64,000 nt of DNA from CADEDH01 sp039029735 (lineage in GTDB: Bacteria > Actinomycetota > Acidimicrobiia > Acidimicrobiales > SZUA-35), in contig JBCCFL010000002.1 of NCBI GenBank assembly GCA_039029735.1, positions 1 through 64,000 of the forward strand. The letters run 5' to 3'. A program made the translations under genes and the position numbers. This document shows, piece by piece, positions 51,445 to 59,499 of the stretch (position 1 is its first letter; the number at the start of each line of letters is the position of its first letter). The notes beneath the pieces were generated by a model. The model was not told the origin of the DNA. It was given only the letters and a program-made list of their open reading frames with translations, and ran no database searches.

Positions 51445-52140
51445 CTATTCGTAGCGGAGGCGCTGACGCTCCTCCACCCGAGCGGCGTAGGCCGCCGCCT
51501 GGGTGCGACGCACCATGCCCAGCTTCGCGAGCACGTTCGACACGTAGTTCTTCACGGTCTTCTCAGCCAGGTGGAGTTCGTTCGCGATCTGACGGTTCGA
51601 GTAGCCGTCGCCGATCAGATCGAAGATACGACGCTCCTGCTCGGTGAGCCCGGCCAGCAGACCTTCTTCGCTTTCCTTGAGCTGTTGCATCCTGAGCCGC
51701 ACGGTGGCCTGGTCGAGGAGCTGGGCCCCTGCCGCCACCTTGCGGATCGACTCCACGAGGTCGTTGCTGCGGATCTGTTTGAGCACGTAGCCGGCGGCTC
51801 CGGCCGCAGCGGCATCGACCAGGGCCTGGTCGTCAGCGAACGAGGTGAGCATCAGACACGCCACATCCTCATGGGCTGACCGGATCTCCCGGCACACCTC
51901 GATGCCGTTGCCGTCCTGTAGCCGCACGTCCAACACAGCCACGTCGGGTCGGGCGCTGTCGACGGCGCGTAGGGCCTCGGCGCCCGTCGACGCTTCGGCC
52001 ACCACGGTCATGTCGGGTTGGGCCTCCACGAGCTGAGCCACGCCGCGACGCACGATCTCGTGGTCGTCGAGCAGGAACACACGGATGGTGCCCGTTGAGG
52101 TTGGCTCCGTGTCGTCGGCAGGTCGATCGGGAGCGATCAT
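51445..52140 (-). CDS. devR: DosR/DevR-like response regulator (NarL family)
   Basis: 231 residues. The receiver domain (~22-140) has the acidic pair LLDDHE and the phospho-acceptor aspartate in VAVLDVRLQDG. The HTH ends AEKTVKNYVSNVLAKLGM and RRTQAA, which match M. tuberculosis DosR over the recognition helix (Lys and Asn contacts). DosR switches on a hypoxia/NO dormancy programme. Two DosR-box-like palindromes lie just upstream (52195-52252), so self-regulation is likely. The kinase partner is probably at 52826-53842. Confidence 0.88.
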   Translation of the reverse strand: MIAPDRPADDTEPTSTGTIRVFLLDDHEIVRRGVAQLVEAQPDMTVVAEASTGAEALRAVDSARPDVAVLDVRLQDGNGIEVCREIRSAHEDVACLMLTSFADDQALVDAAAAGAAGYVLKQIRSNDLVESIRKVAAGAQLLDQATVRLRMQQLKESEEGLLAGLTEQERRIFDLIGDGYSNRQIANELHLAEKTVKNYVSNVLAKLGMVRRTQAAAYAARVEERQRLRYE

Positions 52141-52194
52141 CGCAGTCGAGTGTTCCACGTTTTCGGTTCTACCGGGCCCTCGGCATGCGGCCCA

Positions 52195-52208
52195 GGGCCT
52201 TTGGTCCC
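52195..52208. promoter_or_regulatory. DosR-box-like palindrome 1
   Basis: GGGCCTTTGGTCCC fits the GGG-N-C-N4-G-N-CCC core of the mycobacterial DosR box. It is part of a perfect 17-bp inverted repeat with box 2. Between devR (start 52140) and the gene at 52288. Confidence 0.6.
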
Positions 52209-52238
52209 GAGGCGTCCCGACGTCTCGACGCACCGATC

Positions 52239-52252
52239 GGGACCAAAGGCCC
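52239..52252. promoter_or_regulatory. DosR-box-like palindrome 2
   Basis: GGGACCAAAGGCCC, the reverse complement of box 1, 30 bases away. It ends 35 bases before the ATG at 52288, a usual place for a DosR activating site. Confidence 0.6.
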
Positions 52253-52287
52253 TCCCCGCCGGTGCCGGCGCCAATGAGGCTCTGGTC

Positions 52288-52812
52288 ATGGACACGCTCT
52301 TGTTGTCGCCGTCCGATGGGCATCGAGCTGGCATTGAGGCGCCCGTGGTCATCCACGACTTCGTACGCGTCGACCTCCCGTTCGACGCTGTCGTGGCCGC
52401 CTTCGCCCACTCGGTGGGCCCCGATCTGCTCTCCGCGCTCGTGGATCGGGCCTGGACCGAGGAGGTTGCCGAGATCACCCGGCGCGACGCACTTCGCATC
52501 GAACCGCTGTCCCACGATCACGCGATCGATGCCTGGATCGGCCCGTACCGATCCCGGCTCGACACGGTGATCGTGCCGATCTCGTGGCGGTCCAGCCGTG
52601 ACACGTGGATGCCGCCCCTCGACGCCGACCTCGAGATCGTCGGCTTCGGCACCGATCGCACCCACCTCCACGTACTGGGCCGGTCAAGCCTTCCCCCGTG
52701 TGCGGTTCCCTTCACGGAGCGGGCCAGCCTCAATCATCGGCTGGCCGTCGCTCTCGTTCGTCACGTGCTCTGCGATCTCGCCACCCAACTCGTGACCGAC
52801 GCCGCTGGCTGA
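52288..52812 (+). CDS. Uncharacterised protein, possible DosR-type regulon member
   Basis: 174 residues from ATG 52288. It is alpha/beta with HDFVRVDLPFDAVVAAFAH and VGFGTDRTHLHVLGRS, recalling SRPBCC or related ligand-binding folds without a firm match. It lies between devR and the kinase, on the other strand, downstream of two DosR-box-like sites. No signal peptide. Unknown function. Confidence 0.6.
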   Translation: MDTLLLSPSDGHRAGIEAPVVIHDFVRVDLPFDAVVAAFAHSVGPDLLSALVDRAWTEEVAEITRRDALRIEPLSHDHAIDAWIGPYRSRLDTVIVPISWRSSRDTWMPPLDADLEIVGFGTDRTHLHVLGRSSLPPCAVPFTERASLNHRLAVALVRHVLCDLATQLVTDAAG

Positions 52813-52825
52813 GCCTGATCCGCCC

Positions 52826-53842
52826 TCAGGCGATGGGGACCGACCACCGGACCAGCGTGCCCGTGGGGGCGTTGGCCGTGAACTCGAAGCTCCCGTTCAT
52901 GGCCACGGCCCGGTCAGCCAGGTTGGCGAGGCCGCTGCGACGGGTGGTGCCGGCCTCGATGCCCTTGCCGTTGTCGACCACCTCGACCGTTGCGGCATCA
53001 CCGTCGACCATCACCGAGATCGCGGCGGCGCTGGCATGAGCATGGCGGGCCACGTTGCTGAGGGCCTCCCGCACCACGGCCTCGACGTGCTCGATCGCGT
53101 CGTAGGGCACCTCGTCGAGTGGGCCGGCGAACCGCACCTCGGGCTCGAACCCGAGCAACGACGACATAGTGCCGGCGATCGCCACCACGTGGGCCCGCAG
53201 GTTGATCTCCTCCGGCGGGCGGTTGAGGTCGTAGATCGTTTGACGGATGGTGCGGATCACGTCGTCGATCTCGTCGACGGCTCGACTCATCTGTTGCTTC
53301 AGCTGGGTGTCGTCGAGTTGTGAGTGCACACTCTCGAGCCCCAGCCCCACGGCGAACAGATTCTGGATCACGTTGTCGTGGAGGTCGCGGGCGATCCGAT
53401 CGTGGTCCTCTGCGATGGCCCGACGACGGTTTGCCTCGGCGATTCCGGCCTGGGCCCGCCGCTGCTCGGTCATGTCTCGGACGGCGGCGAGGGTGAGGGG
53501 CGCACTGTCGAGCTCGATGCGGGACAGGCTGATGTCGACCGGGAACGTGGTGCCGTCAGACCGGAGGCCCAAGAGCTCGACCGCGACGCCCTCGCCCATC
53601 GCCCGTCGCCCGGGCTCCTCTTCGTAGCGGGACCGATGAACCTGGTGGGCCGACACCGACTCGGTTGGCACGAGGGTCTCGATCGGTTCGCCGACGAGGG
53701 CGCCCGGGTTGTAGCGGAACAGCGCATCGAACTCGCTGTTGGTGCGCATGATCGAGCCGTCGGGAGCGACGAGCACGAGACCGTCCGACGACGCGGTCCA
53801 CAGGACCTCGCTCGGGAGTCCGGCCAGCAGCTCAGGTGCCAT
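52826..53842 (-). CDS. PAS-containing sensor histidine kinase (NarL-type, HisKA_3)
   Basis: 338 residues. A PAS domain (~15-130), a dimerisation helix with phospho-acceptor histidine in DRIARDLHDNVIQNLF (~165) and an HATPase domain with N-box EALSNVARHAHA and G-box VVDNGKGI. It resembles DevS/DosT only in the kinase part: the paired heme-binding GAF domains of true DevS are absent, so its signal differs. Cytoplasmic. It is the likely partner of DevR at 51445. Confidence 0.88.
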   Translation of the reverse strand: MAPELLAGLPSEVLWTASSDGLVLVAPDGSIMRTNSEFDALFRYNPGALVGEPIETLVPTESVSAHQVHRSRYEEEPGRRAMGEGVAVELLGLRSDGTTFPVDISLSRIELDSAPLTLAAVRDMTEQRRAQAGIAEANRRRAIAEDHDRIARDLHDNVIQNLFAVGLGLESVHSQLDDTQLKQQMSRAVDEIDDVIRTIRQTIYDLNRPPEEINLRAHVVAIAGTMSSLLGFEPEVRFAGPLDEVPYDAIEHVEAVVREALSNVARHAHASAAAISVMVDGDAATVEVVDNGKGIEAGTTRRSGLANLADRAVAMNGSFEFTANAPTGTLVRWSVPIA

Positions 53843-53893
53843 GTCTGGATGCTATTCGCCCCATGGGCCCCCGGTGTCGGCCGACGAGAGGTC

Positions 53894-53907
53894 GGGACGA
53901 AGGTCCC
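53894..53907 (+). promoter_or_regulatory. DosR-box-like palindrome 3
   Basis: GGGACGAAGGTCCC, with perfect five-base arms (GGGAC and GTCCC), 35 bases before the ATG at 53943. It matches the DosR consensus core. Confidence 0.6.
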
Positions 53908-53942
53908 TGTTCAGTTTCGGTGCCCCACCTCACAGTGAAGCC

Positions 53943-54266
53943 ATGAACGCAGTGCTCACCTCACCCGACATCGCCTTCGACCCGACCACCGCCCCCGCGG
54001 TCGAACGCGCCGAAGCCGTGGCCAACGACGCGCTCGCCTCGGCCGTTGACGCGACGATCGAGCCTCGGAGCTTCGGCGGAGCCGTGCTGCGTTTCCTGCC
54101 GGCGTCAGCGATCGCCGTGTTCGTGCTGGCCACGTTCGGGCTGAGCTTCGTCACGACCATCGGTGCGGCCGCTGGTCTGGCCCTCTTCCTGGCGTTCTGG
54201 CTCGGCGCCGGATTCGGCACCGTGGCCGCCGGCGTGTACTGGGCTCTCGACCAGAATCCGCACTAG
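53943..54266 (+). CDS. Small membrane protein, possible DosR-type regulon member
   Basis: 107 residues. A polar N-terminus (~1-45) and two membrane helices (~50-70 and ~74-97). A DosR-box-like palindrome lies upstream. No family recognised. Confidence 0.65.
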   Translation: MNAVLTSPDIAFDPTTAPAVERAEAVANDALASAVDATIEPRSFGGAVLRFLPASAIAVFVLATFGLSFVTTIGAAAGLALFLAFWLGAGFGTVAAGVYWALDQNPH

Positions 54267-54340
54267 CCGCCCGCTGACCACATCTCACCCCGGGCCGCTG
54301 GTACGGTCGCCTCGTCGTCGAGACGAGGTGGGCGTCGCAG

Positions 54341-54889
54341 ATGTCGGACGGAGGGTACGAGATCCAGGCGGGGAGCGACCGAAGGGGGCGCCCGAGCCGC
54401 CTGGTCACGATTGGCGTGATCACCGTCGCCATCGTGCTTGCGGTCGTCGCACTGCGATGGATCATGTTCGCCGCATACCAGATCCCGTCGGCGTCGATGG
54501 CCCCTGCACTCGAGATCGGCGATCGCATCCTGGTCAACCAGCTGGACACCGGCCCCAACCGTGGCGACATCGTGGTGTATGTCAACGAGGGTGACGATGC
54601 CGGGCCAGGCCAGGAGCTCGTCGGCCGGGTGATCGCCGTCGGCGGCGAATCCATCGCTGCCGTCGACGGCCAGGTGACGATCAACGACAACCGGCTCGTG
54701 GAGCCCTACCTCGAACCGGGAACGATCACCAGCGACTTCGGCCCGTTGGTGGTTCCCTCCGGGCAGTTGTTCATCATGGGCGACAATCGCGAGGCGGCGT
54801 TCGACTCGCGGGGCCGCGGCCCGATTCCCGAGGAGAACCTCGTGGGCACCGTGGTGGCGCGGTCGTGTTGCCCTCCGGGGCTGATCTGA
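54341..54889 (+). CDS. lepB: Signal peptidase I homologue without the usual catalytic lysine
   Basis: 182 residues. One N-terminal helix (~23-45), the catalytic serine in IPSASMAP (Box B), and Box E GDNREAAFDSRGRGPI. In Box D, where active enzymes have a lysine before R-V-I (KRVIG), this protein reads LVGRVIAVGG, so the general-base lysine is Gly. It may be inactive or use another residue. Otherwise complete. It cuts signal peptides at the membrane if active. The start is 54341 with an upstream purine-rich stretch. Confidence 0.8.
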   Translation: MSDGGYEIQAGSDRRGRPSRLVTIGVITVAIVLAVVALRWIMFAAYQIPSASMAPALEIGDRILVNQLDTGPNRGDIVVYVNEGDDAGPGQELVGRVIAVGGESIAAVDGQVTINDNRLVEPYLEPGTITSDFGPLVVPSGQLFIMGDNREAAFDSRGRGPIPEENLVGTVVARSCCPPGLI

Positions 54890-54892
54890 GGG

Positions 54893-55210
54893 CTACGAGG
54901 GCCGATCGATCTCGGTGGCTTCGAAGAACTGCACCGAGCTCGACAGGGGTGGGTTCGCCGCCAGCGCCTCACCGAAGGTGGCCATGTGGGGCTGGGTGAA
55001 GTGGGCCCGGAGTGCGTCGATGCTCTCCCACCGCTCGCTGAGGCGGACCACGGCCGGATCGGCGACCTCGACGCTGAACGTGTAGTCGTGACAGCCGTCC
55101 TCGGCTCGGCTGGCGTCCTGCATGGCCACGAGAGCCTCACGCAACGCGTCGAGGGTGTCCGGCGCCACGTCGAATCGGCCGATGACCACGATGTCGGGAG
55201 AGTCGCTCAT
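54893..55210 (-). CDS. Antibiotic biosynthesis monooxygenase (ABM)-like protein
   Basis: 105 residues. A ferredoxin-like ABM domain with VVIGRFDVAPDTLDALREAL, a conserved GCHDYTF and LSERWESIDALRAHFTQPH. These small dimers act on quinones or serve in stress. ATG 55210 chosen; the overlapping upstream start adds a low-quality extension. Confidence 0.8.
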   Translation of the reverse strand: MSDSPDIVVIGRFDVAPDTLDALREALVAMQDASRAEDGCHDYTFSVEVADPAVVRLSERWESIDALRAHFTQPHMATFGEALAANPPLSSSVQFFEATEIDRPS

Positions 55211-55220
55211 GAGCGAGACC

Positions 55221-56357
55221 CTACTGCTGTTGACAGCGACGAAGGTCCTCCGCCACCGCACCCAGCAGGCGCCGGAGCGGCACCAACCCCAGGTAGCGAC
55301 CGGCGTTATCGGTCACGATCACCGGCAGCGCCGGATCGACAGGTGCGGTGGCCAGCCGCTGCATGGTCTCGGCGGGTGAGGTGTGCACGTTCACGGTCAA
55401 CGCAGGAACGATTTCACCGACGAAGGCCGATTCGAGGCCGGCCAGCCCTTTCGGGTTTCCAATCGGGTCGCACACCGCGACCCATGACGATTCGGCGGTG
55501 AGGAGCACCCCAGGAGCGTCGTCGAGGTCGTCGACCGCCCGGGCCGGAACAACGAGCCGGTGCAACGTGTCGCTGCGCTGATCGTGGCGGGAGGTGGCGA
55601 GCGCAACGCGGGCCTCGGCGTCGATGGGCGCCCACGGCGGAGCGGGGCGGGCGAAGTGGAAGCCCTGGGCGAGCGGCACGTCGAGGCCGATCAGGCGTCG
55701 CAGTTCACCGCCGGTTTCGACCCCCTCGGCCAGCACCCAGCAGTCGATCCGGTTGGCGAACGCGCCGAGCATCTCGATCAGACCCACCTTGGCCTCGTCC
55801 TCGTCGACGTTGCTCACGAGCGATCGATCGAGCTTCAGGATCGATGGGCGCAGACGCAGGATCTGCTGGAGGCCCGAGTAGCCAGCACCGGCGTCGTCGA
55901 CGGCGAAGCGGGCGCCCCGCTCCTGCAGCCGTCCCACCACAGCGGCGAGACGGTCCCAGTCCCATGGCCGGTGCTCGGTGATCTCGATCACGAGCCCGGC
56001 GAGGTTGCCTTCTGCGGCGAACACGGCCAACACATCGGGTTCGAGGAGCGAGTCGGGATCGACGTTGAGGGTGAGGAAGCAATTGCGGGGCAGATCGGCG
56101 CGGGCGGTGAGCGCAGCCGACAGACAGGCTGCTTCGAGCGCCCCACCGAGGCCGAGGGCGGCCGCGGTGCGGAACCACTCTTCGGGCCCGACGTCAGGTC
56201 CGCCGTCGTCGACGGTGAAACGGCTCAGCGCCTCGTACCCGGCCACGGTAGCCCGGCGAAGGTCGACGATCGGCTGGAACACGGTGGTGAGGCCCTTGCC
56301 GGCCAGCACGCCGTCGATACGGGATTGCCAGATCTGGGAGTGGACGACGGGAGGCAC
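55221..56357 (-). CDS. EAL-domain c-di-GMP phosphodiesterase with C-terminal CBS-like region
   Basis: 378 residues from GTG 56357 (AGGAG upstream). The EAL domain (~15-250) has the active-site set: GYEALSRF (EAL), NVDPDSL, VIEITEH, DDAGAGYSGLQ, KLDRSLVS, and the AEGVET glutamate. The C-terminal ~120 residues resemble a CBS pair (PVIVTDNAGRYLGLVPLRRLL). It should cleave c-di-GMP, with possible nucleotide control by the CBS part. Confidence 0.85.
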   Translation of the reverse strand: MPPVVHSQIWQSRIDGVLAGKGLTTVFQPIVDLRRATVAGYEALSRFTVDDGGPDVGPEEWFRTAAALGLGGALEAACLSAALTARADLPRNCFLTLNVDPDSLLEPDVLAVFAAEGNLAGLVIEITEHRPWDWDRLAAVVGRLQERGARFAVDDAGAGYSGLQQILRLRPSILKLDRSLVSNVDEDEAKVGLIEMLGAFANRIDCWVLAEGVETGGELRRLIGLDVPLAQGFHFARPAPPWAPIDAEARVALATSRHDQRSDTLHRLVVPARAVDDLDDAPGVLLTAESSWVAVCDPIGNPKGLAGLESAFVGEIVPALTVNVHTSPAETMQRLATAPVDPALPVIVTDNAGRYLGLVPLRRLLGAVAEDLRRCQQQ

Positions 56358-56481
56358 GCAGTGGGGCTCCTGGGGTGAAACAGACGTGAGATCCACATCG
56401 GCGAAATGACGTCCGCCGCTTGAGGGGCATCTCTGCGTTCGGGTACCGGTCGTGGCGAGGAGAGGCCATAGGCTCCGGCCC

Positions 56482-57087
56482 ATGGCCTCCTTCACTCCCT
56501 CCGAGCTGTCCGCGACCGACCGCTACAAGCTGATGACCGGGCTGGTCGTGCCGCGACCCATCGGCTGGATCGGCACCGTCGACGCCGAGGGCCGCACCAA
56601 CGTTGCGCCCTACTCCTTCTTCCAGGCCGTGGCCACCAATCCGCCGGTGGTGCTGTTCTCCGCCGGCGTGGCCAACGGGCACCAGAAGGACAGCCTTCGC
56701 AACGCTCGCGAGACAGGGGAGTTCACCTGCAACATGGTGGGCATGGCAACGGCCGAGGCGATGAACGCATCTGCGGCCGAGCTGGCGTGGGGGGAGAGCG
56801 AATTCGAAGCCGTCGGGCTCACGCCGCTGGCGTCCGACCTCATCGCGGCGCCACGGGTGGCCGAGGCGAAGGCGTCGTTCGAATGTCGGCTCCAGCAGGT
56901 GATCGAGTTGGGCGATCCGCCGAGCCAGAACGTGGTGGTGTTCGGTGAGGTGGTCGCCATACACACCGACGACTCGATTCTCGATGGCACCCGGATCGAC
57001 TTCGACGCACTCGATGCGGTGGGCCGTCTGGCGGGCAACGGCTATGCCACCACGCGCGACCGCTTCGACCTCAGCCGGCCTTCCTGA
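56482..57087 (+). CDS. Flavin-reductase-like (DIM6/NtaB) protein
   Basis: 201 residues. A split beta-barrel FMN-binding domain: VVPRPIGWIGTVDAEGRTNVAP, FSAGVANGHQKDSLRNARETGEF (in part) and a C-terminal Asp-rich loop. It reduces FMN or supports a monooxygenase; no partner is adjacent. Its stop overlaps the convergent Lrp stop by 17 bases. Confidence 0.82.
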   Translation: MASFTPSELSATDRYKLMTGLVVPRPIGWIGTVDAEGRTNVAPYSFFQAVATNPPVVLFSAGVANGHQKDSLRNARETGEFTCNMVGMATAEAMNASAAELAWGESEFEAVGLTPLASDLIAAPRVAEAKASFECRLQQVIELGDPPSQNVVVFGEVVAIHTDDSILDGTRIDFDALDAVGRLAGNGYATTRDRFDLSRPS

Positions 57088-57553
57088 GACCGGCGGGCGT
57101 GCTGATCGGCACCCCGTGGGACCGCTTGATCACCTTCATGGCCAGTTGCGATGTGAGGGTCTGCACGTGCGGGAGGCTGGCCAGCACGTCGATGTAGAGG
57201 GCCTCGAAACGGTCGGGATCAGCCGTGGCCACCCGCAACAGGTAGTCGGGCTGGCCCATCATGCGGAGCGCCTCGACGATCTCGGGCACAGCCGAGACCG
57301 CCTCTTCGAACGCCGTCATCGACGGGCGCGTCACCTCGTCGAGGGTCACCCAGACCAGCGGCTCGTAGCTGGCTCCGACGGAGGCCGGATCCACCACGGC
57401 CCGGTACCCGCTGATGATCCCGTCGGCTTCCAGGTTGCGCACACGCCGCAGGCAGGGCGATGGGCTGAGGCCCACTCGCTCGGCTAGCTCGTTGTTGGCC
57501 ATTCGCCCGTCGGCCTGGAGATGGGAGAGGATTGCGCGATCAATGTCATCCAC
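57071..57553 (-). CDS. Lrp/AsnC-family transcriptional regulator
   Basis: 160 residues from GTG 57553. The HTH is at ~3-50 (DRAILSHLQADGRMANNELAERVGLSPSPCLRRVR, in part) and the RAM ligand domain at ~65-140. It is divergent from the selenoprotein gene; a 13-bp tandem repeat lies between the two and could be its operator. Confidence 0.88.
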   Translation of the reverse strand: MDDIDRAILSHLQADGRMANNELAERVGLSPSPCLRRVRNLEADGIISGYRAVVDPASVGASYEPLVWVTLDEVTRPSMTAFEEAVSAVPEIVEALRMMGQPDYLLRVATADPDRFEALYIDVLASLPHVQTLTSQLAMKVIKRSHGVPISTPAGLRKAG

Positions 57554-57640
57554 AGCATCGAATGCTACCCAGAGCCGGTTCTGAGGCTGAATCGGCCAGC
57601 GGCTGCCGCTCCAGATGGGCGAGACTGAACGACACGAATG

Positions 57641-57692
57641 CACTGCACGAACGCACTGCACGAACGCACTGCACGAACGCACTGCACGAACG
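57641..57692 (+). repeat. Four perfect 13-bp direct repeats
   Basis: Four copies of CACTGCACGAACG, 52 bases, in the gap between the Lrp regulator and the selenoprotein gene. A partial unit (CACG) follows. Phasing of 13 is not helical-turn spaced, but Lrp-like octamers can bind extended arrays. Confidence 0.85.
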
Positions 57693-57742
57693 CACGGGCC
57701 GAAGACAACGGCCGAACGCATCGCCGGCGAGGAGATCCCACC

Positions 57743-59482
57743 ATGACCGAACCCACCTATGACGTTGTCTGGCCCCGGTCCCCCATGGGGGTGCAGGCCC
57801 AGCGGCGGGCCCCTCGTCTGCCGTCGCTCGACGGGGCCCGCGTGGCCTTCCTGTGGGACTACCTGTTTCGGGGCGACGAGCTGTTCCCCGTTCTCGCCGC
57901 CGAGCTGGCCGCTCGGGCCGACGGTGTGGACATCATCGACTACGCCGAGTTCGGGAACACCCACGGCAGTGACGAAGTGGAGATGGTGGCTCGCCTCGGC
58001 AACGAGCTGCGGCGGCGTCACGTCGATGCCGTGGTCTCGGGGATGGGGTGTTGAGGCAGCTGCACGCCCGCCGTGATGCGGGCATCCATCGCCGCTGAAG
58101 CCGCCGGCATCCCCACCGTGTCGATCGTCTGCGAGGGCTTCGAAGGTCAGGCCTCCGCCACCGGGCGCGGCTTCGGCTACGACGATCTGGCCCTTGCCTC
58201 CACGGAGGGCCACCTCGACGCGCAGTCGACCGAAGACCTGATCGCCACCTTCCGGGCCAAGACCGTCGACCAGGTGATCGCCGGACTCACCGTCGACGCG
58301 GTCGAGGCCACCGCCGAGGTCGACGACGGTGTGTCTGAACCGGCATCGCTCGATGTGGTCGCGTCCGGCACGATCGGCGAGATCAACGAGCGGTTCGTCA
58401 CCGAGGGCTGGTCGGACGGTCTCCCCGTGATCCCACCCACCCGGGCGGCGGTCGAGGCGTTCATCGGCCCCTCGGGTCACGATCCGTGGAAGACGCTCGG
58501 CGTGGCCAAGAGTTCGGGTCGCGATCTCACGGTCTGGTCGGTGGCCGTCAACGCCGTGATGGCGGGATGTGCCCCCGAGCACCTGCCGGTGCTGATGTCG
58601 GCCGCCCGGATCCTGGCCGATCCGCACTACGGAGCCGAGCACTCCGGCAACACCACCGGGGCCGACGCCCTCATGATCCTGAACGGGCCGGCCGCCGCCG
58701 AACTCGGGTTCAACAGCGGAGTCGGCGCGCTGCGCGACGGCGTCAGGGCGAACACCGCAGTTGGGCGCTGGCTCCGCCTCTATCTGCGAAACGTCTTCGG
58801 ATTCACCGCCGATGAGCACGACAAGGCCACCTTCGGCAACACGTTCCGCGTGGTGCTCTGCGAGGACAACGACACGCTCTGCGAGCTCGGGTGGGAGCCG
58901 GTGTCGGCCCAGTTCGGAGTCGATGCCGCCGATGCCGTGACGATGGCCCGGTTCAACTCGGGCGCCATCGTTGGCAGCGTGTTCGGGGCGTCCCCCGACG
59001 AGATCGTGCCCTACCTCGCCGACGGGCTCGCTCGCATTGCGGGCTGGGACCTCACGCACGTGTACGGGCTCGGCACGGGTCAGTTCCGGCCGTTGCTGGT
59101 GCTGTCACCGATCCTGGCCCGCACCTTCGCCTCGGCCGGCTGGTCCAAGGCCGACGTGCGCCAGGCCATGTTCGAACACGCCCGGATCCCCGCCTGGCGT
59201 TTCGAGAAGCTGATCGGGGAGTGGAGCAACCTCACCGCAGGCCGACGGTCGCTGGTGGAACTCGCCGCCGCAGGGCACGTGCCGCCGGTGTTCGCCGAGA
59301 GCGACGACCCCGAGCGGCTGGTACCGATCGTGACCCGGCCCGACGATGTGGTGGTGGCCGTGGCCGGCGACCCGAACCGCACCAACGCCTACGTATTGAG
59401 CAACGACGGGCCTCACGGCGACTACACCGCCGCCCCGATCGATCTCGAACGCGCCACCGATCTGGAGTGCCGCATCCCGTGA
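57743..59482 (+). CDS. UGSC-family selenoprotein (TGA at 58052 read as selenocysteine)
   Basis: 579 residues if TGA 58052-58054 is selenocysteine (U104). The frame continues on both sides: SGMGC-U-GSCTPAVMRASIA. U-G-S-C is the diagnostic motif of the UGSC (seleno)protein family, a thioredoxin-like CxxC-type redox motif. A 6-bp stem-loop with G in the loop follows at 58066-58083, where bacterial SECIS hairpins lie. Residues ~1-180 are the UGSC domain; ~190-579 form a larger domain of unknown function (GTIGEINERFVTEGWSDGLPVI start, in part). GAGGAGAT precedes the ATG. Ordinary annotation would split it into a 103-residue protein and a longer one. The PIG-L gene follows 17 bases later. Confidence 0.85.
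58066..58083 (+). promoter_or_regulatory. Candidate bacterial SECIS hairpin
   Basis: GCCCGC and GCGGGC form a 6-bp stem with loop CGTGAT, starting 11 bases after the TGA. The loop contains the G/GU typically bound by SelB. It is coding sequence. Confidence 0.6.
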
Positions 59483-59499
59483 CCAGGCAGACTGGTGCC

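Noticed and set aside
57638..57742. Upstream extension of the selenoprotein frame through the 13-bp repeats (HERTART-like peptide)
   Set aside because: It only translates the tandem repeat; the good ribosome site is at the ATG 57743.
58055..58120. The second frame after TGA as an independent gene (starting near 58073 or 58079)
   Set aside because: It has no ribosome site and begins inside the redox domain; the UGSC motif explains the TGA.
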